Below are positions 24,773 through 33,300 of a DNA stretch of 64,000 nt, in pieces. The first letter of the stretch is position 1, and each line of letters begins with the position of its first letter. The position numbers were made by a program, and so were the translations under genes. This stretch comes from Pseudomonadota bacterium (GTDB lineage Bacteria; Pseudomonadota; Gammaproteobacteria; Burkholderiales; Burkholderiaceae_B), in contig JAEXRL010000013.1 in assembly GCA_023440825.1 (NCBI GenBank), positions 27,286 through 91,285 on the forward strand. The letters run 5' to 3'. Below the pieces are notes generated by a model. The model ran no database searches and was not told the DNA's origin. It was given only the letters and a program-made list of their open reading frames with translations.

Positions 24773-26794
24773 GTGACAGCTTACACTCGGGTTTTACAAA
24801 CACTTAAGGTGGGTTCGCTAACGCTACGTAACCGCATGGTCATGGGTGCCATGCACACCAGACTGGAAACGCTGGACCATCCCGAGCAGCGTTTAGCTGC
24901 TTTTTATGCAGCGCGTGCTGCTGGTGAAGTGGGTTTGATTCTGACCGGTGGGTATTCCCCCGTGCCAGAAGGTGTAATGGAACCGGGCAGCCCTTTATTT
25001 ACGAGCACAGAGCACGTGGCCGAGCACCGCGCTGTGGTGCAAGCTGTCCATGATCATGGTGGTCAAATCGTATTACAGATACTGCATGCCGGACGCTATG
25101 CTCGCATTCCAGAGTGCGTAGCTCCGTCCGCAGTGAAAGCCAGGATTAATCCCTATGTTCCACGAGCGCTAAGTACAGAGCAGGTGTGGAGCACCATACA
25201 TAGCTATGCTCACACCGCCGCGCTCGCACAGCAGGCGGGCTATTGTGGTGTGGAAATTATGGGGTCTGAGGGTTACCTGATTAATCAGTTCACTGCACCC
25301 TTAAGCAATCAGCGTAGTGATGAGTTTGGTGGGAGCTTTGAGAACCGTATACGTTTGGCACTTGAGATTATTAAATCGGTACGCGCAAAAGTAGGCGCTG
25401 ATTTTCTGATCATCTATCGTATTTCTGCCATAGACCTGATGGATGGTGGCTTAAGTGGGGCTGAAATACAGGCCTTGGCTCAAGCAGTCGAGCTGGCCGG
25501 AGCAGATGTGATCAATACAGGCATAGGCTGGCATGAATCAGCGGTGCCGACGATCGCGGCCTCTGTGCCGCGCGCGGCGTGGACAGATGCGGTTGGACAG
25601 GTAAAAGCGGCAGTCGGCATTCCTGTCATGGCCTCTAACCGTATTAATACCCCCGAGTTGGCTGAGCAGATTATTGCTTCGGGTGTTGCGGATTTAGTAT
25701 CCATGGCACGCCCCTTACTTGCAGATCCAGACTTTGCACGCAAAACGCGTCTACAGCAAAGTGAGCAGATCAACACCTGCATAGCCTGTAATCAATCCTG
25801 TCTGGATAGAATTTTCTCGCATGCTACAGCTACCTGTTTAGTTAACCCGCGTGCAGGTCGGGAGCTGGATTTTCCAGCCCGCCCTGTGCGTACGGCAAAG
25901 CGTATAGCGGTCATTGGAGGAGGGCCGGCAGGCATGGCCTGTGCCGTGGAGGCGGCGCAACGCGGTCATCAAGTCAGTTTGTACGAGGCACAAGGCCAAC
26001 TAGGCGGACAATTAAATCTGGCTAAAAAAATACCCGGAAAAAACGAATTTAATGAAATGCTGCGCTACTTTTCTGTTTCCTTGAAACAAGCTGGCGTGCA
26101 GCTTTATTTAAATACCAGACTGGATGCGGAGACGCTGAATGTAGCCAAGTACGACGAAATTGTGGTGGCAACAGGGGTAAGACCTAGACATCCATCGATA
26201 GTAGGTATTGATTTGCCTAAGGTGCTGAGCTATTACGATGTACTGGCCCATAATGCACCGGTAGGTCGTCGGGTAGCGATCATTGGTGCTGGTGGCATAG
26301 GCTTTGATATCGCTGAATTTTTAAGTGGTGACCCAACAGAGTCTAGAGATAAGTCCGTGTTTTTTGCACATTGGGGAGTGGACAGCTTGGCTGAAATTGC
26401 AGGTGGGTTGCGGGCTATTGACGCCGGCCCTAAATCGGCTAGGCAGATTTATCTCTTGCAGCGTAAACAGGAAGCGCCAGGTAAAACCTTGGGCAAAACC
26501 ACTGGCTGGATACTCAAGTCGCGTTTACGTAGAGCAGGTGTACAGATGCTAGCTGGTGTTAGTTATACCGCCATAGATGAGCAAGGTCTGCATATCACCT
26601 CAGACGGGCAGGCACAGGTGCTAGAGGTAGACACTGTCATTGTTTGCGCTGGTCAAGTTTCGAACCGCGATGTTTACGATGAGCTGCAGGGGCTATCTAT
26701 TCCGGTGCATCTCATTGGTGGGGCCGAGCTGGCCGGCGAACTGGATGCTGCACGTGCGATAGAGCAAGGGTTCAGACTGGCTTATGCGCTGTAG
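24773..26794 (+). CDS. NADH:flavin oxidoreductase / 2,4-dienoyl-CoA reductase family (FadH-like)
   Basis: A 673-residue, three-part enzyme. Residues 1-330 form an old-yellow-enzyme TIM barrel with FMN-site blocks (GAMHTRLETLD, QILHAGRYA, LINQFTAPLSNQRSDEFGGSFENR). Residues about 336-356 hold a 4Fe-4S cysteine cluster (CIACNQSCLD ... TCLVNPRAG). The rest is an FAD/NAD(P)H-binding domain (AVIGGGPAGMACAVEAAQRG and AIIGAGGIGFDIAEFL). Length and order match E. coli FadH, which reduces 2,4-dienoyl-CoA during unsaturated fatty-acid oxidation; other members act on trimethylamine or alkaloids. The start is a GTG. The absence of neighbouring beta-oxidation genes leaves the substrate unproven. Confidence 0.85.
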   Translation: MTAYTRVLQTLKVGSLTLRNRMVMGAMHTRLETLDHPEQRLAAFYAARAAGEVGLILTGGYSPVPEGVMEPGSPLFTSTEHVAEHRAVVQAVHDHGGQIVLQILHAGRYARIPECVAPSAVKARINPYVPRALSTEQVWSTIHSYAHTAALAQQAGYCGVEIMGSEGYLINQFTAPLSNQRSDEFGGSFENRIRLALEIIKSVRAKVGADFLIIYRISAIDLMDGGLSGAEIQALAQAVELAGADVINTGIGWHESAVPTIAASVPRAAWTDAVGQVKAAVGIPVMASNRINTPELAEQIIASGVADLVSMARPLLADPDFARKTRLQQSEQINTCIACNQSCLDRIFSHATATCLVNPRAGRELDFPARPVRTAKRIAVIGGGPAGMACAVEAAQRGHQVSLYEAQGQLGGQLNLAKKIPGKNEFNEMLRYFSVSLKQAGVQLYLNTRLDAETLNVAKYDEIVVATGVRPRHPSIVGIDLPKVLSYYDVLAHNAPVGRRVAIIGAGGIGFDIAEFLSGDPTESRDKSVFFAHWGVDSLAEIAGGLRAIDAGPKSARQIYLLQRKQEAPGKTLGKTTGWILKSRLRRAGVQMLAGVSYTAIDEQGLHITSDGQAQVLEVDTVIVCAGQVSNRDVYDELQGLSIPVHLIGGAELAGELDAARAIEQGFRLAYAL

Positions 26795-26812
26795 TGCATA
26801 GGCTTTTATAGA

Positions 26813-27127
26813 CTAAGGTTGTGGCATAGCAAGAGGCTGCACGGATTGGATCGTACCGTGGTAGCCTGTGCTTTCAATTTCTGCGAGCAGTTTATTTAAC
26901 TCGTAGTTCTCGGGTACATGGACAATGGCTTCGCTATTTCTGAGCGAGGTCTTGGCCTGACTGACCTGAGCCAAAGAGCGCAGGGCCTTATTGATGGCTG
27001 TTACGCACAAAGAGCATGTCATGCCTTCTATATGTATGGTTACAGCTTGCTGGGGGCCTTGTGTGGCTAAGGCCATAACAGGCCAGAGCAAGCCAATCAA
27101 GAATATGCGTTTGATCAAGTGAATCAT
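26813..27127 (-). CDS. MerP-like periplasmic heavy-metal-binding protein
   Basis: A 104-residue protein with an N-terminal signal peptide (IKRIFLIGLLWPVMALA) followed by one heavy-metal-associated domain. The metal-binding loop is GMTCSLC, the same spacing as the GMTCxxC of MerP and copper chaperones. AAGGA precedes the ATG at 27125-27127. It is the third gene after a transglutaminase and a MerT-like protein. No merA or merR is present, so mercury is only one possible substrate; other soft metals should be considered. Confidence 0.8.
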   Translation of the reverse strand: MIHLIKRIFLIGLLWPVMALATQGPQQAVTIHIEGMTCSLCVTAINKALRSLAQVSQAKTSLRNSEAIVHVPENYELNKLLAEIESTGYHGTIQSVQPLAMPQP

Positions 27128-27165
27128 GAGCAGTCCTTCGGAAAGTCAGACAGGGCAGTAGCCAT

Positions 27166-27531
27166 TTAGGCAAATACGACTGCCAGGACAAAGGGGTAGG
27201 TCAGTAAAGGCAGTATAAGCAGGACGCTGAGCCAAAATAGTATTCGTAGACGGTGTACAGACCCTGTTTGCGTGCAGATCAGGCGTCTGGATAAATAAAG
27301 CCGGTGAAAAACCAGAGCAAGGCAGCTTAACGCAATTATGCTTAAGGGGCCCTGCAAGGCACTGAGACGACTCAGACCCGACAGGGCCGCCACGGATACC
27401 CCAAAAAGCAGGTAAATCAGTGGCGCCAAGCAGCACAAGGCAGCGCCTAAGGCGGCTACTAATGCGCTGCCTAGGCTCCAGCGTATGCCAGAGCGTATAT
27501 CCTTAGGCTTGTTCTGTTGACTCGTAGGCAT
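27166..27531 (-). CDS. MerT-like inner-membrane metal transport protein
   Basis: A 121-residue membrane protein with three predicted helices. The first carries the adjacent cysteine pair Cys33-Cys34 in AALGAALCCLAPLIYLLFG, the hallmark of MerT. The loop between helices 2 and 3 has only one cysteine (RRLICTQTG), unlike the second pair in classical MerT. The start ATG (27529-27531) lies 29 bases inside the end of the transglutaminase gene, so translation is probably coupled; a longer frame reaches 27585. With the MerP-like gene it should form a metal-uptake pair. Confidence 0.75.
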   Translation of the reverse strand: MPTSQQNKPKDIRSGIRWSLGSALVAALGAALCCLAPLIYLLFGVSVAALSGLSRLSALQGPLSIIALSCLALVFHRLYLSRRLICTQTGSVHRLRILFWLSVLLILPLLTYPFVLAVVFA

Positions 27532-28639
27532 AGCTAAAGTTAGCTGCGTCGTAATAGTCCAGTGGGTCGCCATCGGCTTCGGCATAGGGATAGCCGAAGT
27601 TGTTTAATTCGCCAATTTCAGTGAGCGGTCCTAATTGAAAATCACGGCCATAATTAAAGCCTACCCAATTCATGTCCCAGTTACCAAATAGGTACTCATT
27701 AACGGCTTGAACTGCGGCGTCACTGTGTTGCTTGTTTTCTGTTAGGCGCATCTTGCTGACGTCAGCCGGGTCACAGGGAATCCACCCAAGCCCTGCTAAG
27801 TAAAACTGTGCGCGACAGTGTTGCCAGCCGGTGATGTTAGCTTGGTGTGCTGCGTCGGCCCCTCCAAATGCACTTGCCGAGTAGGGCTCTAAAACACCCG
27901 GACGGCCTAGGCGAATACCAAACATTTCGCGTGCGGGGATACCGCTGGCTCTGGCGAGTGCGACAAAAACTGAGCTCATGTCTGTGCATTTACCATACAG
28001 CTTTCCGCTGGTGAGAATTTCACCTACGTCTCCCACACCACAGCCAATAACACTGTTATCACGCTCCATGTTTTCGGCCACCCAGTTGTAAATCAGGCGT
28101 GCCTGTTTAAGCGGATTTTTTTCCTGACCGACGATACGGTCAGCGTACTCTTTAACAATACCGTCAATTTGAATGTGACGACTGCCTCGCAAATAGGGCG
28201 CAAGCTCAGCGGGGTAGGCAATGTGAGCGGGTGCTTGATAGTGTTTGAGTATGCCCGCTTTTGCGGGCTCCCAGTCTGTTGTTTCTACCAGCATGTCCAC
28301 GCTTAAGTTCATCGCTTGTTGACAGTCATCCCACTGCACAGACAAGGCTTTGGCGCCATAGGCATTGTCGCTGCTGAGGTAGCTGGTTTGGGCGTTACCA
28401 TCCCAACGTAGCTCTCTGAGGTGCTGAAAAGGTGCCGCATCCTCAGGGATAGGAATCCAAAGATGCATGGCTCCTTTAGAGCCGGCAGGGGCTTTTAAAG
28501 CATAGCGTTGTTGTACACGGTATCGGCGTGTTGTGGGTGAGTTGCTTGGGTGTGGAACTTGAGCCAGACTGATAGCGGGTTGAATTGCGCCAGTAGCGCC
28601 TAGCAGTGCGCTACTAAGCAGGAATGAACGTCTGTTCAT
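27503..28639 (-). CDS. Tat-exported transglutaminase-like protein
   Basis: A 378-residue protein with a twin-arginine-type signal (MNRRSFLLSSALLGATGA) and a transglutaminase/protease-like domain. The expected triad is visible: Cys218 in YGKCTDMSSVFVALARASGIPAR, His274 in GWQHCRAQF and Asp290 in WIPCDPADV. Such domains act as cysteine peptidases or amidases as often as cross-linking enzymes. It is the first gene of a three-gene set with MerT- and MerP-like proteins and overlaps the former. Why a periplasmic peptidase-type protein is tied to metal uptake is unknown. Confidence 0.8.
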   Translation of the reverse strand: MNRRSFLLSSALLGATGAIQPAISLAQVPHPSNSPTTRRYRVQQRYALKAPAGSKGAMHLWIPIPEDAAPFQHLRELRWDGNAQTSYLSSDNAYGAKALSVQWDDCQQAMNLSVDMLVETTDWEPAKAGILKHYQAPAHIAYPAELAPYLRGSRHIQIDGIVKEYADRIVGQEKNPLKQARLIYNWVAENMERDNSVIGCGVGDVGEILTSGKLYGKCTDMSSVFVALARASGIPAREMFGIRLGRPGVLEPYSASAFGGADAAHQANITGWQHCRAQFYLAGLGWIPCDPADVSKMRLTENKQHSDAAVQAVNEYLFGNWDMNWVGFNYGRDFQLGPLTEIGELNNFGYPYAEADGDPLDYYDAANFSYAYESTEQA

Positions 28640-28755
28640 GGGAAAGAGTCTCCTAACCGCAGCACCTGATAGGGCTTAAGCGACTGCACAGCAGTACTTG
28701 GCCTGCAGTGGTGGTGTGGCGGCGATGAGATGAGGATATGTCGTCAAGATCCGGG

Positions 28756-28777
28756 ATCATGCATCTGCATGCATGAT
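28756..28777 (-). promoter_or_regulatory. Palindrome upstream of the transglutaminase-merTP-like operon
   Basis: ATCATGCAT-CTGC-ATGCATGAT, a perfect 9-bp inverted repeat with a 4-base centre, about 117 bp upstream of the transglutaminase start. No T-run follows on either strand, so an operator is more likely than a terminator. I do not recognise the regulator. Confidence 0.4.
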
Positions 28778-28882
28778 GTGGGATACCTGGTCAGCCTTAG
28801 CGAAAATTTCTGTTTAGAGTTGATGCGTTAGTGGCGACCACATGACTAAATCCATTCTAGGCGTAAATAATACGCTTGTCAC

Positions 28883-29494
28883 TCAGGACTTATCCTGCAA
28901 CCAGCGCAGGTAGGCAGAGCGGGTTACGCTAGATACGGAATCCAGGACTTTTTGATGCTGAACTTTATGGCGAATCTGTAGTCTGGCATTAGCAATACCC
29001 CGCGACTTACAAAACCAGTGACAGCTATGCTGTAGTAGGTACAGCTCTGCTGAAAGATGGTAGGCGCGTTCTTTAGCATCCCAGCCAGCCTCATTATTCA
29101 CGACATAACGTATTCCTTTTGCGTGTATGTGAAGCAGCTTTCTGAAGTCACGGGTGATGCTTGGCAACACACGCTCGGCATATGGAATGCAGACAGACCA
29201 GATTCCGATGCGGCTTGCCAAGGTACTTTCTTGCTCAAAAGAGCTAGCTACCGCTTGTGCCTGGCTGGCTACGGCTCGCTCTGTCTGGGCAAAGGTTTCC
29301 AGCACCTGTAACTGACGGGCTTCGGAGTCTGACTGGATAGCACGGGTATAGCCCTGTGTTAGGGTCTCCATATGTTGTTCCAGTTGGTAATCGGCCAAAT
29401 GCTTCGCTAATAAGCTGATATGTGCTTTTTGGTAAGACATACTGAGCACGCGCCAGATGACAGCCAGCGCCAAGAAAACGATAAATCCATCCAC
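28883..29494 (-). CDS. Hypothetical membrane-anchored protein
   Basis: A 203-residue protein with one N-terminal membrane helix (MDGFIVFLALAVIWRVLSM), then a charged helical region (residues 25-90) likely to form a coiled coil, and a C-terminal half with several aromatic and histidine residues (YLLQHSCHWFCKSRGIANARLQI). I recognise no family. It is a single gene between the transglutaminase operon and dbpA, with the dbpA terminator just upstream. Coding is supported by an unbroken frame with a sensible membrane topology. Confidence 0.55.
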   Translation of the reverse strand: MDGFIVFLALAVIWRVLSMSYQKAHISLLAKHLADYQLEQHMETLTQGYTRAIQSDSEARQLQVLETFAQTERAVASQAQAVASSFEQESTLASRIGIWSVCIPYAERVLPSITRDFRKLLHIHAKGIRYVVNNEAGWDAKERAYHLSAELYLLQHSCHWFCKSRGIANARLQIRHKVQHQKVLDSVSSVTRSAYLRWLQDKS

Positions 29495-29531
29495 GTATTG
29501 CTCTCCAGCTATGCCGCCTTAAGCGGGGCAC

Positions 29532-29562
29532 AAAATAAAAGGCTCAAACCGAGTTTGAGCCT
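29532..29562 (-). terminator. Intrinsic terminator of dbpA
   Basis: AGGCTCAAAC-CGA-GTTTGAGCCT forms a perfect 10-bp stem. On the minus strand TTTTATTTTG follows. It lies about 100 bases past the dbpA stop codon and ends that transcript. Confidence 0.85.
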
Positions 29563-29662
29563 AGATACCCGCATACTGATTCGAGCTCAGTAAGCGTTTT
29601 TTACAGCTTAGTATACCCTTAAAATTTGCGTTCCAGCGGGTAGTGCTGCGAGGCTATGGCGT

Positions 29663-31051
29663 TCAAAATGTGTCCAGAAGACGCATGCGAAAACGCCTGC
29701 CTTTAATGGTAATTGTGTTGATGCGATCAAAGGCTTGATGCGCCAGTGAGCGCTTAAGGGCGACATAGGCGCTATAGTCATTGATATGAATTTTACCAAT
29801 ATCTTCGAACTTCAGACCGCCATCGCCGGTTAGGGCGCCGAGTAAATCGCCTGGGCGTAGTTTGTCTTTTTTGCCACCCTGTATATGTAGCGTGATCATG
29901 GGCGCCGTTAAGGCGGGTTTTGATTGCGGACGCAAAGCGCTGAGCTTTTCGAACTTAATGGGGTAACCCTGATACTGCTCAATGAGCTCCACCCAACGTG
30001 ACTCTTGGTGTGAGCACAAGCTAAGTGCCAAGCCTTTTTGCTCGCCTCGTCCACTACGACCCACACGGTGTACGTGCACCTCGGCGTCTTTGCTGATGTC
30101 GGCATTAATGACAGCACTTAAATTTTGCAGGTCCAGCCCACGTGATGCTACATCCGTGGCCACCAGTACGGAGTAGCTCTGATTGGCGAATTGAATCAGA
30201 ATTTCATCACGTTCTCGTTGCTCCATATCACCGTGCAGTGTTTGGGCATGCATTCCAGCGCTTTGCAAATGCGCAAGTACCTCTTGGCAACGCATTTTTG
30301 TATTGCAAAATACCAAGGTAGAGCTAGGGCGGTAATGCATTAATAGCCGTACGACGGTATCTGGACGCTTATCGGGGTGTACCTCGTAAAAAATCTGTTC
30401 TATGTGTTGGGCGTCGTGCAGGCTTTCTACTTTGACTTGCTCTGGATTACGTAAATAGCGGGCGCTCAACCTTTGTATATTTTCTGGATAAGTGGCCGAA
30501 AATAACAAGGTCTGGCGTTTTTTCGGACAGTGCTCAGCAATGGCGGTCAGTTCGTCTTGAAACCCCATGTCTACCATACGATCGGCCTCATCCAGAACAA
30601 GCATTTGTAGAGCGCTTAAGTCTAGATTACCGCGGTTCAGGTGGTCCTGTACCCTTCCTGGTGTGCCCACCACAATATGCACACCACGTTGCAGTGCCTC
30701 TGTTTGCGGTCGGGTGGCCACACCACCACAGACAGTCAGTACACGCACATTCGGTATTTGTCGTGCCAGTCGGCGTAACTCGTTGGCGACTTGATCGGCC
30801 AGTTCACGTGTTGGGCACAATATTAAGGCCTGGACAGCCAAGCGACTGGGATTGAGCTTTTGTAATACGCCCAAACCAAATGCAGCGGTTTTGCCGCTGC
30901 CCGTTTTGGCTTGTGCAATCACATCTTGCCCCTTGAGAATCAGCGGCAAGCTTTGCTGCTGAATGGGGGTCATTTGTTCAAAGCCCAATGCTTGCAAGGT
31001 GTCTTGCAGCGCGGGTAATAAAGGAAGGGTAGTAAATGAAGTATTGGGCAC
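29663..31051 (-). CDS. dbpA: ATP-dependent RNA helicase DbpA
   Basis: DEAD-box helicase acting in 50S ribosome assembly, recruited to 23S rRNA hairpin 92 in E. coli. It has the Q motif (GFEQMTPIQQQSLP), motif I AKTGSGKT, motif II VLDEADRMVDMG, SAT (LLFSATYP) and motif VI HRVGRSGRG. The C-terminal 75 residues (ITLHIQGGKKDKLRPGDLLGALTGDGGL...) are the DbpA-type RNA-binding domain that separates it from RhlE or SrmB. The frame opens at an ATG at 31144, but family alignment favours the GTG at 31049-31051, giving about 462 residues. No good ribosome-binding site is visible at either. Confidence 0.92.
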   Translation of the reverse strand: MPNTSFTTLPLLPALQDTLQALGFEQMTPIQQQSLPLILKGQDVIAQAKTGSGKTAAFGLGVLQKLNPSRLAVQALILCPTRELADQVANELRRLARQIPNVRVLTVCGGVATRPQTEALQRGVHIVVGTPGRVQDHLNRGNLDLSALQMLVLDEADRMVDMGFQDELTAIAEHCPKKRQTLLFSATYPENIQRLSARYLRNPEQVKVESLHDAQHIEQIFYEVHPDKRPDTVVRLLMHYRPSSTLVFCNTKMRCQEVLAHLQSAGMHAQTLHGDMEQRERDEILIQFANQSYSVLVATDVASRGLDLQNLSAVINADISKDAEVHVHRVGRSGRGEQKGLALSLCSHQESRWVELIEQYQGYPIKFEKLSALRPQSKPALTAPMITLHIQGGKKDKLRPGDLLGALTGDGGLKFEDIGKIHINDYSAYVALKRSLAHQAFDRINTITIKGRRFRMRLLDTF

Positions 31052-31403
31052 GATGGCGTAGATCTTGGAGATCAGAGTAAGTCTTGAGTGGAGTAAGGGA
31101 ATCAGCTTGCACCGGTTACTTGCTAGCGATACCTGGCAAAACATGGGTCATGTGTCCGCCTATCAGCATAATAACCTGTTTGTTGCTTGGGGCTTTGTTT
31201 GCTATAGGTAAGGAAGGTGGTTTGTCGCTGGGTATTGCACGGTTCGTGGCAGGCGTAGACTGACTACGTCACGGTAGGGAGTACTACTGCAAGCACAGTG
31301 TTATGCGAAGAGCATTCTAAAAGGCGTTGGAACTATGCTTAATAGGGCAACTAGGTCAGAAAAGTAAAAGGCCACTTTCAAATGAAAGTGGCCTTTTAGT
31401 ATA
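31052..31403. other. Intergenic stretch between dbpA and tRNA-Arg
   Basis: About 350 bases, the first 93 possibly being the dbpA 5' extension. Apart from the terminator at 31366-31397 I see no gene or repeat; a short plus-strand frame near the right end runs through the terminator and tRNA and is not coding. Confidence 0.4.
31366..31397 (-). terminator. Bidirectional intrinsic terminator next to tRNA-Arg
   Basis: AAAAGGCCACTTTCA-AA-TGAAAGTGGCCTTTT, a perfect 15-bp stem with an A-run on one side and a T-run on the other. It starts 6 bases after the 3' end of tRNA-Arg on the minus strand and can work in both directions. Confidence 0.85.
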
Positions 31404-31480
31404 TGGCGCGGCTGGCAAGATTCGAACTCACGACCCCTTGGTTCGTAGCCAAGTACTCTATCCAACTGAGCTACAGCCGC
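31404..31480 (-). tRNA. tRNA-Arg (ACG)
   Basis: A 77-base cloverleaf with the acceptor pair GCGGCTG/CAGCCGC, discriminator G and encoded CCA. The anticodon loop is CTACGAA, anticodon ACG (read as ICG), the major arginine isoacceptor. Confidence 0.95.
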
Positions 31481-31660
31481 GTAAAGAAATAAATTATAGC
31501 ACGAGTTTTTTAAATGTCACGCTTATTTTTAAATTATTTTTATCAAGAGTAAAGACTGCTGTGTCGGTGCTTAGGGGGAGAGGTTTATTTCTTACGTCTG
31601 TAAGTCTGGCTGGGTACACTGTAGGCTTGTCTTAACTCAGTCAATTCAAGTGAGGGTTTT

Positions 31661-32443
31661 ATGCTGAAAGGTAAACGCGCCATTGTGACCGGTTCGACCA
31701 GCGGGATAGGCTTAGCTATCGCAGAAGCCTTGGCGGCAGCAGGCGCTGATGTGGTGATTAATGGATTTGGTGATGCAGACCTCATCGAGCAGGAGCGCAC
31801 TCGTTTGCAGGATGAGTTTGGAGTTAAGGCGTATTACTTGAACGCCGATTTAAGTCAGGCTCAGGACACCCGTGACTTTGTTGAGCAAGGGGCGCAATTA
31901 CTGGGAGGGCTGGACATACTGGTGAATAATGCAGGTATCCAATATACCGCTAATGTCGAGGACTTTCCGGTGGAGCGTTGGGATGCCATTATCGCCTTGA
32001 ATTTGTCTGCTGTATTTAATGGTGCCGCGGCAGCCTTGCCCTTGATGAAAAAACAGGGGGGTGGGCGTATTATTAATATTGCTTCCACCCATGGCCTGGT
32101 CGCGTCCGTGCAAAAATCAGCGTATGTGGCAGCTAAACACGGTGTGGTGGGTTTGACTAAGGTGATAGCCTTGGAAAATGCCGAAACGGGAATCACATGT
32201 AATGCAATTTGTCCGGGCTGGGTACGAACCCCGTTGGTTGAAAAGCAGATTGAAGCCTTAAGCGTTAAGCAGGGTTGCAGTATTGAAGAGGCGGCTCGGG
32301 AGCTCTTATCTGAAAAACAGCCTTCCTTGCAATTTGTGATGCCAGCTCAGTTGGGGGCGGCCGCGGTCTTTCTGGCATCTGATGCGGCAAGCCAGATGAC
32401 GGGTACGACCTTGACTATGGATGGTGGCTGGACGGCTCGTTAA
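31661..32443 (+). CDS. bdhA: D-3-hydroxybutyrate dehydrogenase
   Basis: A short-chain dehydrogenase of 260 residues that interconverts 3-hydroxybutyrate and acetoacetate with NAD, usually in polyhydroxybutyrate or ketone-body use. The Rossmann motif is TGSTSGIGLAIA, the NNAG motif is present, and the catalytic set is Ser in INIASTHGLVAS plus YVAAKHG. The tail SLQFVMPAQLGAAAVFLASDAASQMTGTTLTMDGGWTA matches characterised 3-hydroxybutyrate dehydrogenases. The family is crowded, but the full-length pattern fits this enzyme better than FabG. It is a single gene, followed 56 bases later by yaaA. Confidence 0.88.
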   Translation: MLKGKRAIVTGSTSGIGLAIAEALAAAGADVVINGFGDADLIEQERTRLQDEFGVKAYYLNADLSQAQDTRDFVEQGAQLLGGLDILVNNAGIQYTANVEDFPVERWDAIIALNLSAVFNGAAAALPLMKKQGGGRIINIASTHGLVASVQKSAYVAAKHGVVGLTKVIALENAETGITCNAICPGWVRTPLVEKQIEALSVKQGCSIEEAARELLSEKQPSLQFVMPAQLGAAAVFLASDAASQMTGTTLTMDGGWTAR

Positions 32444-32499
32444 GTTCAATGTGTTGATGGCAGATCCGATCTGGGTCTGCCTTTATGGAGTATTTGTTT

Positions 32500-33279
32500 A
32501 TGCTTTTACTTTTGTCGCCTGCTAAAAAGCTGGATTACGACTCGCCAGTACGTACGCAACTGCATACTCAACCTTTGTTTGTGAAACAGGCACAAGGTTT
32601 GATTTCTATATTGCGGGAAAAAACTGAGCAAGAGGTGGCAGAGTTAATGAAGTTAAGTCCTGCTCTGGCCCAGTTAAATGTACAGCGCTATGGAGAGTGG
32701 AGCAAAGACTTTACCGCACACAATTCACGCCAGGCGATATTAGCGTTCGACGGCGATGTGTACGAGGGTTTGCAAGCACACGAACTGAGCGATGCAGCCT
32801 TGGAGTGGGCACAAAAACATGTCCTGATGTTAAGCGGTTTGTATGGCGCCTTAAGGCCTTTGGATTGGATGCAGCCGTATCGCTTGGAAATGGGCACGCG
32901 TTTAGCCAATCCTGCTGGGGCGAACTTGTATCGCTACTGGGGTACGCAGATTGCCGAATATATGAATCAACGGCAGGCGAGTACGGAGCAGCCCTGGGTA
33001 CTGAACCTTGCCTCGGAAGAATATTTTAAAGCCGTAGACCTGAAAACCTTGCAGGCCAAAGTGGTTCAGTGCGTGTTCCAGGATGAAAAAAATGGCAATT
33101 GGAAAGTCATTAGTTTTTACGCCAAAAAAGCACGCGGCTTAATGGCTCGTTATGTGATTGATCAGCGTATTACCCAAGTAGAGCAACTCAAGCAGTTCGA
33201 TCTGGATGCGTATGCCTACGTACCCGAGCTTTCCACAGAAGATAAGCTGGTGTTCAGGCGTCCTGAACAAAACGTCTAA
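32500..33279 (+). CDS. yaaA: Peroxide stress protein YaaA
   Basis: A 259-residue DUF328/YaaA protein, which in E. coli lowers free iron and protects DNA during hydrogen peroxide stress. Family blocks are clear: LLLSPAKKLDYDSP, FDGDVYEGLQA, MLSGLYGALRPLDWMQPYRLEMGTRL, NLASEEYFKAV and SFYAKKARGLMARY. An ATG at 32485 is in frame, but GGAG twelve bases before the ATG at 32500 and the family N-terminus favour the latter. The fold is a DNA-binding HhH-like architecture in the solved homologue. Confidence 0.95.
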   Translation: MLLLLSPAKKLDYDSPVRTQLHTQPLFVKQAQGLISILREKTEQEVAELMKLSPALAQLNVQRYGEWSKDFTAHNSRQAILAFDGDVYEGLQAHELSDAALEWAQKHVLMLSGLYGALRPLDWMQPYRLEMGTRLANPAGANLYRYWGTQIAEYMNQRQASTEQPWVLNLASEEYFKAVDLKTLQAKVVQCVFQDEKNGNWKVISFYAKKARGLMARYVIDQRITQVEQLKQFDLDAYAYVPELSTEDKLVFRRPEQNV

Positions 33280-33300
33280 GCGTTAATTTGTGGTGCTCGC

